Positions 6,175 through 14,593 of a DNA stretch of 21,687 bases are shown piece after piece. Under the pieces are notes generated by a model that had not been told where the DNA came from, searched no databases, and saw nothing but the letters and a program-made list of their open reading frames with translations. How positions within the stretch are numbered: position 1 is the first letter of the stretch; each line of letters opens with the position of its first letter. The translations under genes and the position numbers were made by a program. The DNA comes from Clostridiales bacterium (GTDB lineage: Bacteria; Bacillota; Clostridia; Lachnospirales; Lachnospiraceae). Location of the stretch: positions 1-21,687 of the forward strand of contig JAHAJA010000049.1 in NCBI GenBank assembly GCA_018372435.1. The letters run 5' to 3'.

Positions 6175-7818
6175 TTATTCATTCTTCATTTTTTCAAAAT
6201 TCATACATTGAACGAATTCTTCTTGGAAAGAATCATGCATAGATAGTTCTATCTGCCTTGTAGTTTGTGCAATTACTTGACATTCCTCCTCATATGGCTT
6301 TGCTAGTACTGACATACTCGCTCCTACACCAGCTGCATTACCCACGGAATGAATCTTCTCTAATGAAACATTAGGCAGTAATCCAATTCTTCTTGCACTA
6401 GATATCTTGAGATAGGAACCAAAAGCGCCCGCTAGAAATATACGATCAAGGGAGTCTCTCGTAATTCCCATCTCTCTCATAAGGATTTGCATGCCTGCAG
6501 AAATTGCTCCCTTCGCAAGTTGAACTTCACGCACATCTCTTTGTGTGATTACAATCGGTTCTTTTGCGTATCGATATTGCAGTACAAATTGCATACCATT
6601 AGGAGTCTTTTGCAATCTTGTAGCAATCACTTTAGAAACTCCAGCTGCCACAGCTTCCGCCAAATCAAGGATTCGGCCTGTTTCATCTATAACGCCAATG
6701 TCTAACATCGCTGCTATGGCATCTATTAAACCCGAACCACAGATACCTTCCGCTTCTGCCTCTTCAATAATCTGCAACTCAACAACCGAACCATGTATCA
6801 CAACTCCTTCTATTGCTCCTTTCGCTGCACGCATACCAAAACGTATGCTAGCACCTTCGAAAGCAGGACCCGCTGCTGTCGAACAAGATACCAATTGCCC
6901 ATCTTTAGCAAGTACCATCTCACCATTCGTTCCGATATCAATTGCTAGCGTTACTCCTACATGGTTTTTAATATCCGTCGCTACAATCATAGCCGTAATA
7001 TCGGAGCCAATATGTCCACCAATTCCAGGCAGATAAGTAACGATCGTCTCATCAGACACAGAAAATTCAGTTTCTATACCGCTACATTGTTGTGATTTAT
7101 ATATTCCTTTGGGAAAAGGTGGTTTTACAAGTTGACTAACCTCCATATTTTGTGCAATTAAACTCATAGCCGTATTACCGACTATACATACTCGTTTTAT
7201 TAACGAATGATCTTTCATTATCTTACCAAATTCGTATAACATTTGATTCAGACATTCCATAATTAATTGATGGATATGATTTTTATTATCCTCTGATTTC
7301 ATACTATACTGAATTCTAGATATTACATCTGCGCCAACCACTCTTTGAGGATTCGTCTTAGCTATTACGTGAATCAATTCGCTTGTTCTTATATTCCACA
7401 AAAGACCAACTACTGTGGTTGTCCCAATATCAAACGCAACTCCATAACCAGTCTCCGAGTGCTTATCTACATAGGTATTAATGGTATCTAAACACCACTG
7501 AGGAAGTTTCATTAACTTACTCTTTCTATCTGTTTCCTTCGTTTTCCCAAACAAGCGAATTCTCATATCTTTTTGTACAGTAAGGTGACATGCAAACCGC
7601 ACTCCACTCTCTACTTCTGATGGTGTAAGAAGCTCCATCTCTTTCGAAGTTATTGGCGTAACTTCACCTGAAAGCATTTGCACTTTACATTTGCCACAAG
7701 TTCCACGTCCCCCACATATTGCAGGAATATCAACTTGTTCATCTCTCAATATATCTAGAAGATTTTCACCTTCTTTTGCATGAATTATCTTATCTGACCC
7801 ATCAATTTGTATTATCAT
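6175..7818 (-). CDS. 2Fe-2S ferredoxin plus ASKHA-domain protein (RACo-like, DUF4445)
   Basis: A 547-residue two-part protein. Residues 1-90 are a plant-type 2Fe-2S ferredoxin with Cys35, Cys41, Cys44 and Cys77. From about residue 120 there is an actin-like ATPase fold with phosphate motifs GVAFDIGTTTVVG and LAIDIGTNGEM, plus GNTAMSLI and a C-terminal FLAGAFGSYL. This is the architecture of RACo, the ATP-dependent activator that re-reduces inactive cobalt(II) in corrinoid methyltransferase systems. Related proteins activate O-demethylases. No corrinoid protein or methyltransferase is encoded in the window, so the partner is elsewhere or the activator serves something else. It begins 60 bp after the Rrf2 copy B stop, with AGAGGAA ahead of ATG at 7818, and is probably co-transcribed with that regulator. 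Confidence 0.9.
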   Translation of the reverse strand: MIIQIDGSDKIIHAKEGENLLDILRDEQVDIPAICGGRGTCGKCKVQMLSGEVTPITSKEMELLTPSEVESGVRFACHLTVQKDMRIRLFGKTKETDRKSKLMKLPQWCLDTINTYVDKHSETGYGVAFDIGTTTVVGLLWNIRTSELIHVIAKTNPQRVVGADVISRIQYSMKSEDNKNHIHQLIMECLNQMLYEFGKIMKDHSLIKRVCIVGNTAMSLIAQNMEVSQLVKPPFPKGIYKSQQCSGIETEFSVSDETIVTYLPGIGGHIGSDITAMIVATDIKNHVGVTLAIDIGTNGEMVLAKDGQLVSCSTAAGPAFEGASIRFGMRAAKGAIEGVVIHGSVVELQIIEEAEAEGICGSGLIDAIAAMLDIGVIDETGRILDLAEAVAAGVSKVIATRLQKTPNGMQFVLQYRYAKEPIVITQRDVREVQLAKGAISAGMQILMREMGITRDSLDRIFLAGAFGSYLKISSARRIGLLPNVSLEKIHSVGNAAGVGASMSVLAKPYEEECQVIAQTTRQIELSMHDSFQEEFVQCMNFEKMKNE

Positions 7819-7878
7819 ATAATTCCTCTATCTTGTCCTTATCTAATTGCTAATACAGGGTGAAAAGCTATTACTAAC

Positions 7879-8313
7879 TTATATAATATAATGGTCCACT
7901 TTTTCCATTTGCCAATCTACTAAATCAGCTAATGTATACCCATCCACTACCTCTTTAATCGCATCATATAACTTTTCCCATAAAATTAAAGTTGCGCATT
8001 CATCCTGTCTTGCACATAGATTTTCTTCATCTTCTAAACATGCTACGGGTGCTAGACTACCTTCTGTTAATCGCAAAATCATACCCACTGTATATTCTTT
8101 TGGATCCCTAGCTAGCTTGTACCCTCCTTGTGGTCCCCTTAAACTTCTTACATAGCCCGCTTTATTAAGTACCGATATAATCTGTTCCAAATACTTATCA
8201 GAGATTTCTTGTCTACTAGCTATATCTTTAATTCTAACTGGTTCTCCAGTATTATTTAGAGCTAGATCGAGCATAAGTCTTAACGCGTATCTACCTTTTG
8301 TTGATATCTTCAC
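7879..8313 (-). CDS. Rrf2-family transcriptional regulator, copy B
   Basis: A 144-residue paralogue of the protein at 318-752, identical for the first 20 residues and in 109 of 144 overall by my alignment. The DNA-binding half is nearly unchanged; differences cluster around the cysteine loop and C-terminus. Cys92, Cys100 and Cys106 are kept in the same spacing, so both copies may hold the same type of cluster or redox switch, and may recognise the same DNA. GTG at 8313 is the start, with GAGGAGG 7 bases upstream. It has its own promoter at 8370-8399 and leads the RACo-like gene. Confidence 0.94.
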   Translation of the reverse strand: MKISTKGRYALRLMLDLALNNTGEPVRIKDIASRQEISDKYLEQIISVLNKAGYVRSLRGPQGGYKLARDPKEYTVGMILRLTEGSLAPVACLEDEENLCARQDECATLILWEKLYDAIKEVVDGYTLADLVDWQMEKVDHYII

Positions 8314-8347
8314 AAATATTCCTCCTCAATCCCTTGTATTCCAATCT

Positions 8348-8399
8348 GAATATGTAATTATTTACTTATATTCTACACGCTATACAGCACGTTAGTCAA
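8348..8399 (-). promoter_or_regulatory. Promoter of the Rrf2 copy B gene with overlapping dyad
   Basis: On the minus strand TTGACT (8399-8394), an 18-bp spacer and TAGAAT (8375-8370) make a plausible SigA promoter. Immediately downstream and overlapping the -10, GAATAT (8348-8353) and ATATTC (8368-8373) frame a loose palindrome with GTAA/TTAC-like inner parts. A site here would suit autorepression, common in Rrf2 regulators, but the dyad is imperfect and AT-rich. Confidence 0.5.
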
Positions 8400-8420
8400 C
8401 CTGAATATTCTCAAGAAATT

Positions 8421-8450
8421 AGCTGCACACAGTAGACTCCGTGTGCAGCT
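8421..8450 (-). terminator. Terminator after spmB
   Basis: AGCTGCACAC (8421-8430) and GTGTGCAGCT (8441-8450) form a perfect 10-bp GC-containing stem with a 10-base loop, downstream of the spmB stop. The T-run is better on the plus strand (TTTTCTTT) than on the minus strand (AATTTCTT), but the only transcription known to approach is from spmB. It separates spmB from the Rrf2 promoter. Confidence 0.7.
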
Positions 8451-8481
8451 TTTCTTTATCACTTTGACTAACGGTTACACA

Positions 8482-9006
8482 TCACATTAGATTAGCAAGA
8501 ATTGTGCTAATTATTACCCCTGATAAAGTTGCTACCAAGGCACCTGCTAAGGTATATCTAGTTTTCTTAACTTTAGCTGCCATAAAATAAACTGCCATTG
8601 TGTAAAAAATAGTTTCTGTACAACTCATCAATAAGGAGGTAAGTGTACCTAGATAGGAGTCTGGACCATACTGTTTGAAGATATCTAATACCAAACTCGT
8701 TGCGGCTGAAGAAGAGAACATCTTCACGATTACTAATGGAACTAATTCTGCTGGAAATCTCAGTAATGCCATAAGAGGTTTTAATAGATTGGCTAGCATA
8801 TCAAACGCACCTGAGGCACGCATAATTCCAATACCCACCATGAGTCCAATTAATGTTGGCAAGATATCAATAACTACCTTAAATCCATCTTTTGCACCTT
8901 TTACGAATTCATCAAAGATTGCTGTCTTTGTAAGAATGCCATAGCCTACTACATAAAAAATCACAAACGGTATCATATAGTCTGATAGATATAAGAGAAA
9001 TGTCAT
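8482..9006 (-). CDS. spmB: Spore maturation protein B
   Basis: A 174-residue membrane protein matching SpmB in length and sequence, with the family core DILPTLIGLMVGIGIMRASG and a nucleoside-recognition (Gate) type helix arrangement; four to five hydrophobic segments are visible. In Bacillus subtilis SpmA and SpmB are mother-cell proteins needed for proper dehydration of the spore core. ATG at 9006 overlaps the last codon and stop of the spmA 3' part (ATGA overlap), so translation is coupled to spmA. It has GAGAGG at normal spacing. Because the intervening element lies upstream in spmA, spmB transcription from the spmA promoter must cross 6.6 kb of element, including a terminator near 14613-14659, until excision. 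Confidence 0.95.
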   Translation of the reverse strand: MTFLLYLSDYMIPFVIFYVVGYGILTKTAIFDEFVKGAKDGFKVVIDILPTLIGLMVGIGIMRASGAFDMLANLLKPLMALLRFPAELVPLVIVKMFSSSAATSLVLDIFKQYGPDSYLGTLTSLLMSCTETIFYTMAVYFMAAKVKKTRYTLAGALVATLSGVIISTILANLM

Positions 9007-9251
9007 CTTCTACCTCTCTTTCTTGCAACGATTGAGAATACTACTCCAACAATCGTTGAGAACAAAGTTGCCACAATTGCAAGACCCAATATCTCAGTTG
9101 GTCTAACAGAACCATATTGGCTTCGATATGCGATAATATTAACTGGAATTAGCTGCAAGGAAGAGATATTAATTATAAGGAATGTACACATATCGCAACT
9201 GGCTCGCTCTTTGTCATCATTCAATGTAGCCAATTCCTTCATTGCCATTAG
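9003..9251 (-). pseudogene. spmA: SpmA, 3' part (codons 112-193) separated from the 5' part by the intervening element
   Basis: Reading L-M-A-M-K-E-L-A-T-L followed by CDMCTFLIINISSLQLIPVN and a last membrane segment ending VARKRGRR, this is the C-terminal half of SpmA. The same frame upstream meets a TGA 30 nt before CTA (at 9281-9251 scale), so it is not a full gene by itself. An ATG at 9248 overlaps the stop of the preceding recombinase (TAATG), so an 81-residue fragment might be made by coupling. It joins in frame to 15900-16229 after removal of 9253-15897, giving a 193-residue SpmA against 196 in B. subtilis. It is annotated as a broken gene only in the unexcised chromosome; I infer it is repaired by excision. 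Confidence 0.93.
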
Positions 9252-10882
9252 TCCCGCTTGTCAGGTGTTAATGACCAAATGCCTTTATATTTAACGCGGA
9301 TAACGACTCGATTCCCTGGATATACCTCGATTGATTCAATCAAAGCCTCTATAAGATCTTTGGTAAGTGTCTTAATATTTCCCGATGGCTCTAGCACATC
9401 TAAAAATGTCTGCCTTTCGTGAATATTATGTGAAGCATCTGCGTTATTCTTATCTTTTATGTATCTCTCCTCTAGTTTCTTTAATAGTTTTTCATTATTC
9501 TGTTTTCCAGCCAGATACCGATCTTTCTCCATCTCACCCGTTCGAAACAATACATACTTACGGAAATTTTCCTGTTTTAGTTTATCCATTTCATCTTCTA
9601 CTTTGCGTCTACTTTTCTTCCATGCACATTCTCTAGCTTGCTCCACATGACGTTTCATTTCTAATAGGTAATTACTATTACCTGCTAGAAGAACCTGTTT
9701 TCTAATTGTATCTAGTATAACCTCAGACATTTTATCTTGATAAACATTACCTCTAATGCAGTTTTCATTATGTAGCTCATAATAATATCTACAATAGAAA
9801 GAGACCTTCAACCGATTTCTTTTTGTAAGTTTGTGTTTGCAACCTCCACATCGTAAATATCCTTTTAATAGGGAATCGTTAGCTTTATTGCTCTTAGTAA
9901 CTTTATCGCTTTTATTTCCTTTATAATTTATCACCAAGTTCTGAACTTCTTCAAAAAGTTCCTTAGAGATAATCGGTTGATGAGTATTACTGGTAATACA
10001 CCACTCCTCTTCCTTTTTATATCTTACTTGCTTTCCCCCGATTTCTATAGCCTCCGTTTTCCCACTAACTAGCGTTCCTGTGTATATTCTATTTCTTAAT
10101 ATTCTACCAATTATAGCCCCACACCACTTACCTTGTGATTCTTTGTATCGCCAATTATAATTACTTCCTTTTGCTGTCATATATTCTGCAGGAGTAAGAA
10201 CCTCGCCTGCATCTAATATCCTTGCAATCTCTGCTTTTGTCTTTCCTTCCAGATACCACGCAAAGATATCTCTTATATGCAAAGCCGCTTCTTCATCAAT
10301 TATAAGATGATTATTATCTTGTGGATCTTTCAGGTATCCATAGGGTGCATAGACCGACATGTATTTACCTTCTTGCCTTCTTTTATCTTGCACCTTTTTT
10401 GTTTTGATTGAATTCTCAACACTATAGTAATCATAGATTAGATTCTGGAAAGAAAAATCCATATCTGGTACCTCTCCAGCTTTCATCGTAATACTATCAA
10501 AATGGTTATTTACTGCAATGAATCGGATACCCATAAAGGGAAATACCTTTTCTATGTAATTGCCAACCTCCACGTAATCCCTTCCAAATCTTGAAAAATC
10601 TTTGACCATAATACAATGAATTCTGTTGTTACGAACATCGCTTAACAACCTTTTAATCTCCGGTCTATCAAAGTTCTTCCCACTATAACCATCATCTACA
10701 TACTCCATTATCTGATATTCTCTTAGATCATCTCTTTGGCTAATATAGCCCTGCAATAATAGCCTCTGTGTACGTATACTATTACTTTCCTCTTTTTGTT
10801 CATATAGAATATCCTCATCCTCCTTCGACAATCTCAAATATATTGCTAATACTCCCGTTATTCTCTCCTCCTTTACATGCAA
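9248..10882 (-). CDS. Large serine recombinase A (element-borne)
   Basis: About 544 residues. The N-terminal catalytic domain shows the nucleophile motif AIYLRLSKED (Ser19), NSIRTQR, DDGYSGKNFDRP and KDFSRFGRDYVEVG. A recombinase domain with an YGYLKD...IRDIF region follows. Next comes a zinc ribbon CGGCKHKL...FYC...C near residues 345-380, and a Lys/Glu-rich coiled coil with a C-terminal DNA-binding tail. Its frame overlaps recombinase B by 68 bp. The start is uncertain: TTG at 10882 is upstream of a strong GGAGGAG, while no ATG lies between that site and the catalytic core. Its last codon and stop (GAC-TAA) are supplied by spmA sequence beyond the crossover. In the excised circle the ending would change from KRD to KRGLVEL. 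Confidence 0.93.
   Translation of the reverse strand: MHVKEERITGVLAIYLRLSKEDEDILYEQKEESNSIRTQRLLLQGYISQRDDLREYQIMEYVDDGYSGKNFDRPEIKRLLSDVRNNRIHCIMVKDFSRFGRDYVEVGNYIEKVFPFMGIRFIAVNNHFDSITMKAGEVPDMDFSFQNLIYDYYSVENSIKTKKVQDKRRQEGKYMSVYAPYGYLKDPQDNNHLIIDEEAALHIRDIFAWYLEGKTKAEIARILDAGEVLTPAEYMTAKGSNYNWRYKESQGKWCGAIIGRILRNRIYTGTLVSGKTEAIEIGGKQVRYKKEEEWCITSNTHQPIISKELFEEVQNLVINYKGNKSDKVTKSNKANDSLLKGYLRCGGCKHKLTKRNRLKVSFYCRYYYELHNENCIRGNVYQDKMSEVILDTIRKQVLLAGNSNYLLEMKRHVEQARECAWKKSRRKVEDEMDKLKQENFRKYVLFRTGEMEKDRYLAGKQNNEKLLKKLEERYIKDKNNADASHNIHERQTFLDVLEPSGNIKTLTKDLIEALIESIEVYPGNRVVIRVKYKGIWSLTPDKRD
9253..9280. other. Element end, attachment site at the spmA 3' side
   Basis: The core GGG (minus strand, 9255-9253) is followed outward into the element by GCTTGT, TAATGAC and AAAT on the plus strand (arm 9256-9280). 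This arm matches the inverted arm at the other end in 19 of 25 positions, with conserved blocks GCTTGT (6), TAATGAC (7) and AAAT (4). The spmA side of the core has no similar arm, as expected when the symmetrical site belongs to the element. Confidence 0.85.
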
Positions 10883-12578
10883 ATTCGATGATCGCCTTTA
10901 CATAATCTATATGTTTTAATTTGATTACAACTCGTTTCTGTGAGTACACATCAATGCTTTCAACAAATAATGCAACCACTTCTTTTGTTATCTTCGGATC
11001 TTCTGTATCCCTAAGCCATGCATACATCAGATCAACATATGTTTTCTCCAATCTCTCAACCTGTAGCAACTGTCTTTCAAGCAATTTATCCCGTTCCTCC
11101 CATTGTATAAGAAGATTTTGTATTTCACTCCTTCTCATCATTACTTGGGACTTGTCAATTTTGCCTTGATGATATTCCTCTAAGATAGCCAATCTTGTTT
11201 CTTCGTATTTTTTCATAGTAGAGATAATCGTTTTTCTATCCGCTATAATTAAAGCATGCTCTTTATTGAAGTTATCTTCCCCATTTCTTCTAATTAATGA
11301 GAGTATTCCTGGATACAACTTAGCTTGAACTACAACAATTCTATTTATCAGGTTACACAATACGTCTTCTTCTATCGTCTCTTTATGAGTACACTTACTT
11401 ATACAATTTCTATGTAACCCACAGGAAAATCCCTTATAGATTAGGGTATTCGTATTAGCAAATGTTTCAACATTTACTCTTATCATAGCTGTCCTACATT
11501 CACCACAGAATATCTTATTCTTAAATATATTCTCATCATAACGATACTTCTTGCGGTGTTTGGCACCCACTATTTTACTAGGAGTCTTATTACTTTGCTG
11601 AAATTTTTGCTGGTATTTTCTTTGCAGGATTTTTTTTTGTACCTCCATAAAGATTATCTTATCTATAATTGCCGGATGGGTATATTGGGCTCTCAGCCAG
11701 TCCTTTTCCTCAACCGCTCTTGCTTTCTTATTACTGTAGAACTCTTGCTCTCTTTTATGTCGAACCATATGCCCTATATACACCTCATTTATTAGCATCC
11801 GATTAACAGTGGAGACAAGCCAACAAGTATCTGAACTCTCCTTTGAATATAATGACTTGTTGGTAGTATAGTCTTTTGGTGTAGCGATTCCTTCTTTATT
11901 TAAAAAAGCGCATATCTGATACACCGTATCACCTGAAACGAAACTGTTGAATATTCTTCTTACAATAGAAGCTGCCTGTTCATCTATCTCGTACTCTGAC
12001 ACCCCCATTTTATAACCATATGGAATGATTGCCGTTCGATAGAATTCTCCTGTCTTTTGCTTTATCCTTATAGAACTGGATATTTTCTTTGATACATCTC
12101 TTGCATACATCTCATGCATAAGATTCTTAATGGATAATAGTAACTGATCCTTATCGCAAGCCGGATTAAAACTATCGTATCCATCATTAATAGAGATGAA
12201 TCTTACTCCAAGAAAGGGAAATATTCTTTCGATATAGTCTCCAACCTCCACATAATTTCTACCAAAGCGGGATACATCTTTAACTACAATACAGTTAATA
12301 GACCCATCTTTAACCTCTTTCATCATTCGTTCAAAAGCAGGTCGCTCAAAATTCGTACCTGTCTTTCCATCATCGATGAATTGTTCGCACAACACGAATT
12401 CCTTATGTCTTTGCAGATAGTCCCTTAACAATACTTTCTGATTTTCTATGGATTCACTGCCTGTATAATCACTCTCATATGACAACCTTATATAGATGGC
12501 TGTGCAGAAATAATTACTACAGTATCCTATGTTCTCCTTGTCTGCTCGCTCCATTCCCCTATTAGAAGGTCGTGCCAA
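10815..12578 (-). CDS. Large serine recombinase B (element-borne)
   Basis: A 587-residue large serine recombinase. The catalytic Ser33 is in IYIRLSYESD, followed by ESIENQ, DDGKTGTNFERP and KDVSRFGRNYVEVGDYI. A recombinase domain, a zinc ribbon (FCGECRTAM...SCGLHRNCISKC, about 360-400) and a long charged coiled coil (about 440-510) follow. It carries a longer N-terminus than A and C (about 15 extra residues). TTG at 12578 is the start, since AGGAGG lies 8 bases upstream and the stop of recombinase C is immediately before it, so translation is probably coupled. B is as divergent from A and C as they are from each other by eye, so this is not a recent duplication. Confidence 0.94.
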   Translation of the reverse strand: MARPSNRGMERADKENIGYCSNYFCTAIYIRLSYESDYTGSESIENQKVLLRDYLQRHKEFVLCEQFIDDGKTGTNFERPAFERMMKEVKDGSINCIVVKDVSRFGRNYVEVGDYIERIFPFLGVRFISINDGYDSFNPACDKDQLLLSIKNLMHEMYARDVSKKISSSIRIKQKTGEFYRTAIIPYGYKMGVSEYEIDEQAASIVRRIFNSFVSGDTVYQICAFLNKEGIATPKDYTTNKSLYSKESSDTCWLVSTVNRMLINEVYIGHMVRHKREQEFYSNKKARAVEEKDWLRAQYTHPAIIDKIIFMEVQKKILQRKYQQKFQQSNKTPSKIVGAKHRKKYRYDENIFKNKIFCGECRTAMIRVNVETFANTNTLIYKGFSCGLHRNCISKCTHKETIEEDVLCNLINRIVVVQAKLYPGILSLIRRNGEDNFNKEHALIIADRKTIISTMKKYEETRLAILEEYHQGKIDKSQVMMRRSEIQNLLIQWEERDKLLERQLLQVERLEKTYVDLMYAWLRDTEDPKITKEVVALFVESIDVYSQKRVVIKLKHIDYVKAIIEFACKGGENNGSISNIFEIVEGG

Positions 12579-14225
12579 TTATATTACCTCCTCTAGAAAT
12601 AGCTTATCCTGATACCCTAACTTAATAAGGATTTGATTATCTTCACCACAATATATCCTATCCACTAAACTAACAAGAATCAGCCTATTAAGTTCTGTCA
12701 GATTGCCTAGATCACACACTTGCCTTATCCAGTCTCTTGATTTTTTTTTATTCTCCATAAGCATATCCATTTCTTTCGCTATAGAGATAATTTGACTGTC
12801 TAAGAGTCGTAGCTTTTCTTCATAGATCCTACGGTAGTTAACGTACTCCTCCTCTTTAATAATTCCTTCTTGCAAATCATCATATAAGGAAGATATCATA
12901 CCCGAACACTGGCTATGCTCATCTTTTTTTTCTTTTATGCGCATATCATATGTTATCAAATCCACTTTTACTGAATTAGCAAGTTCATTGGTATGATCCT
13001 TAGTAAACACCGCTATATCTAACATGTTTTTAAGCTTACCAACTAATTCAACCTGTTCTTGTAGTGCCTTCAATACAATTTCTGTTATCTGTTCTTCCTT
13101 AATACCATGCCTTGTACAACCCTGTTGCTTATTATAGGTCGAACAAATATAAGACACATATTGCTTGCCTTTATATTTTGTACACCTTCTTGTCATCTGC
13201 TTCTTACAATCCTTACAAAACAACATTCCTGAGAATAGATATACGTTCTTTTCCTCTTTCGAGCGTTTTGTATCTCTTTTTGATAATTGCTCAACCTTCT
13301 TAAAATCACTTTTTGATATAATTGCATTATGATTATCTTCTATAACTGCCCATTCTTCTCTGGGTTTATTAACGGTTTTCTTTACCTTATAACTGATTCT
13401 GCTTTTTTTCCCTTGCTCTAATACCCCAACATATATCTTATTCTTCAATATTCCATACACAGTAGAATCGCACCACATAGTCTGATTGCCTTCACTAAAC
13501 CCCGTCTTAAAGTTAATGCCCTGCATTCTCTTATATGCCATCGGTGACGGAATTCCTAATTCATTTAGTTTCCTAACAATAGAGTATACATTCATTCCGC
13601 TCAAGCGCCATGTAAAGATCTTCTTCACAATATCTGCCGCCTGTTCATCTATAACAATCGTATTCTTATCATCAGAATCCTTCTTGTATCCATATGCAAC
13701 ATAGGCTCCAATATATAAACCGTTTTTCCTCATAGCTTCTTGATGTGTCCTCACTCTTTGAGAAATATCTCTGCAATAATTATCATTCACAAAATTCTTA
13801 ACTGGCACCAATAGATGCATATCATTGGCAGTTGCTGCATCAGAATCAAAATGATCAATTACAGATATGAACCTGATACCAAGTCTTGGAAAAATCTTCT
13901 GAATATATCTGCCAGTATCGATATACTCTCTACCAAATCTAGAAAAGTCTTTTACAATAACCATATTTACTTTTCCTTCATAGATATCTTCCCTCATTCG
14001 CTTGAAATCTGGTCGTTCAAAATTAGAACCACTATAACCGTCATCAATATAATAGTCATATATCTCAACCTCCGGCATTGCTTTAAGGAATTCTTTGATT
14101 ATTAACTTCTGATTGGTAATGCTATTACTTTCTTTCTTATTATCATGTAAAGACAAATCGCTATCCTCTTTGGATAATCGAAGATACACAGCTGTATAAT
14201 ACGTTTTGTTCATTGAGGATTTCAT
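12579..14225 (-). CDS. Large serine recombinase C (element-borne)
   Basis: A 548-residue large serine recombinase: Ser18 in AVYLRLSKED, NSITNQK, DDGYSGSNFERP, KDFSRFGREYIDTGRYI, then the recombinase domain and a zinc ribbon CKDCKKQMTRRC...YICSTYNKQQGC (about 340-375). A coiled coil spans about 425-500, with a C-terminal DNA-contacting tail. ATG at 14225 starts 1 bp after the stop of the small upstream protein, without a clear ribosome site of its own except a distant AGGGG; a second ATG at 14213 (codon 5) is an alternative. The three recombinases form one tightly packed unit and all keep the catalytic Ser and Arg motifs. Confidence 0.94.
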   Translation of the reverse strand: MKSSMNKTYYTAVYLRLSKEDSDLSLHDNKKESNSITNQKLIIKEFLKAMPEVEIYDYYIDDGYSGSNFERPDFKRMREDIYEGKVNMVIVKDFSRFGREYIDTGRYIQKIFPRLGIRFISVIDHFDSDAATANDMHLLVPVKNFVNDNYCRDISQRVRTHQEAMRKNGLYIGAYVAYGYKKDSDDKNTIVIDEQAADIVKKIFTWRLSGMNVYSIVRKLNELGIPSPMAYKRMQGINFKTGFSEGNQTMWCDSTVYGILKNKIYVGVLEQGKKSRISYKVKKTVNKPREEWAVIEDNHNAIISKSDFKKVEQLSKRDTKRSKEEKNVYLFSGMLFCKDCKKQMTRRCTKYKGKQYVSYICSTYNKQQGCTRHGIKEEQITEIVLKALQEQVELVGKLKNMLDIAVFTKDHTNELANSVKVDLITYDMRIKEKKDEHSQCSGMISSLYDDLQEGIIKEEEYVNYRRIYEEKLRLLDSQIISIAKEMDMLMENKKKSRDWIRQVCDLGNLTELNRLILVSLVDRIYCGEDNQILIKLGYQDKLFLEEVI

Positions 14226-14226
14226 T

Positions 14227-14499
14227 CTAAAAAGTCATCCCCTCTGCTATTTTTTTAGCTATTTCCTCTAGCAGTTCATTTAAGGTAGTTCCTGATTCAT
14301 TATCGAATTCAAGTTTTACTATGTAATTACCGTATTTATATACATATGGGTTTTTTATTTTCTCTATGTAATCCTTAATTCTTTCTTCATCATTAAGATT
14401 CTTATCAATCTGTACCTCCCTTATATCAACTAATTCATCTGGATTAACGCTTTTCACATCAATCTGGCTCATCCTTTTTAGCTCTTCAGGTAATACCAT
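14227..14499 (-). CDS. Small recombinase-associated protein (DUF6870/TnpW-like)
   Basis: About 90 residues, no cysteines, no membrane segment. The N-terminal half reads RMSQIDVKSVNPDELVDI and resembles small proteins commonly found beside serine recombinases in clostridial elements (DUF6870 as I recall). The C-terminal half, YVYKYGNYIVKLEFD...TLNELLEEI, resembles TnpW-type proteins of Tn4451-like elements. The role is unknown; control of recombination direction is a reasonable idea because it leads the recombinase operon, but nothing here proves it. I use ATG at 14499, which stands 6 bases after AGGAGG, rather than TTG at 14502. Confidence 0.7.
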   Translation of the reverse strand: MVLPEELKRMSQIDVKSVNPDELVDIREVQIDKNLNDEERIKDYIEKIKNPYVYKYGNYIVKLEFDNESGTTLNELLEEIAKKIAEGMTF

Positions 14500-14593
14500 C
14501 AAATCCCTCCTGATAAGACTTACATTCTTTCCAATCTATTAATTGTAAAGACAAATTATGCACGTCCCATTTCCTATTCTCAGACCTAATCCG

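Noticed and set aside
5949..6182. A 77-codon open frame on the minus strand between the RACo-like and thioredoxin genes
   Set aside because: It runs through two perfect hairpins with T-runs and the TTGACA/TATTAT promoter, has no good ribosome site and low-complexity content. The non-coding explanation accounts for the sequence.
6545..7036. A 163-codon plus-strand frame opposite the RACo-like gene
   Set aside because: It is the complementary shadow of a well-supported gene, with no ribosome site or recognisable domain.
9003..9248. A separate 81-residue membrane protein gene
   Set aside because: Its sequence is the C-terminal half of SpmA and it continues in frame upstream of its ATG as A-G-L-M, up to the crossover; it is a gene fragment rather than an independent gene, even if it may be translated.
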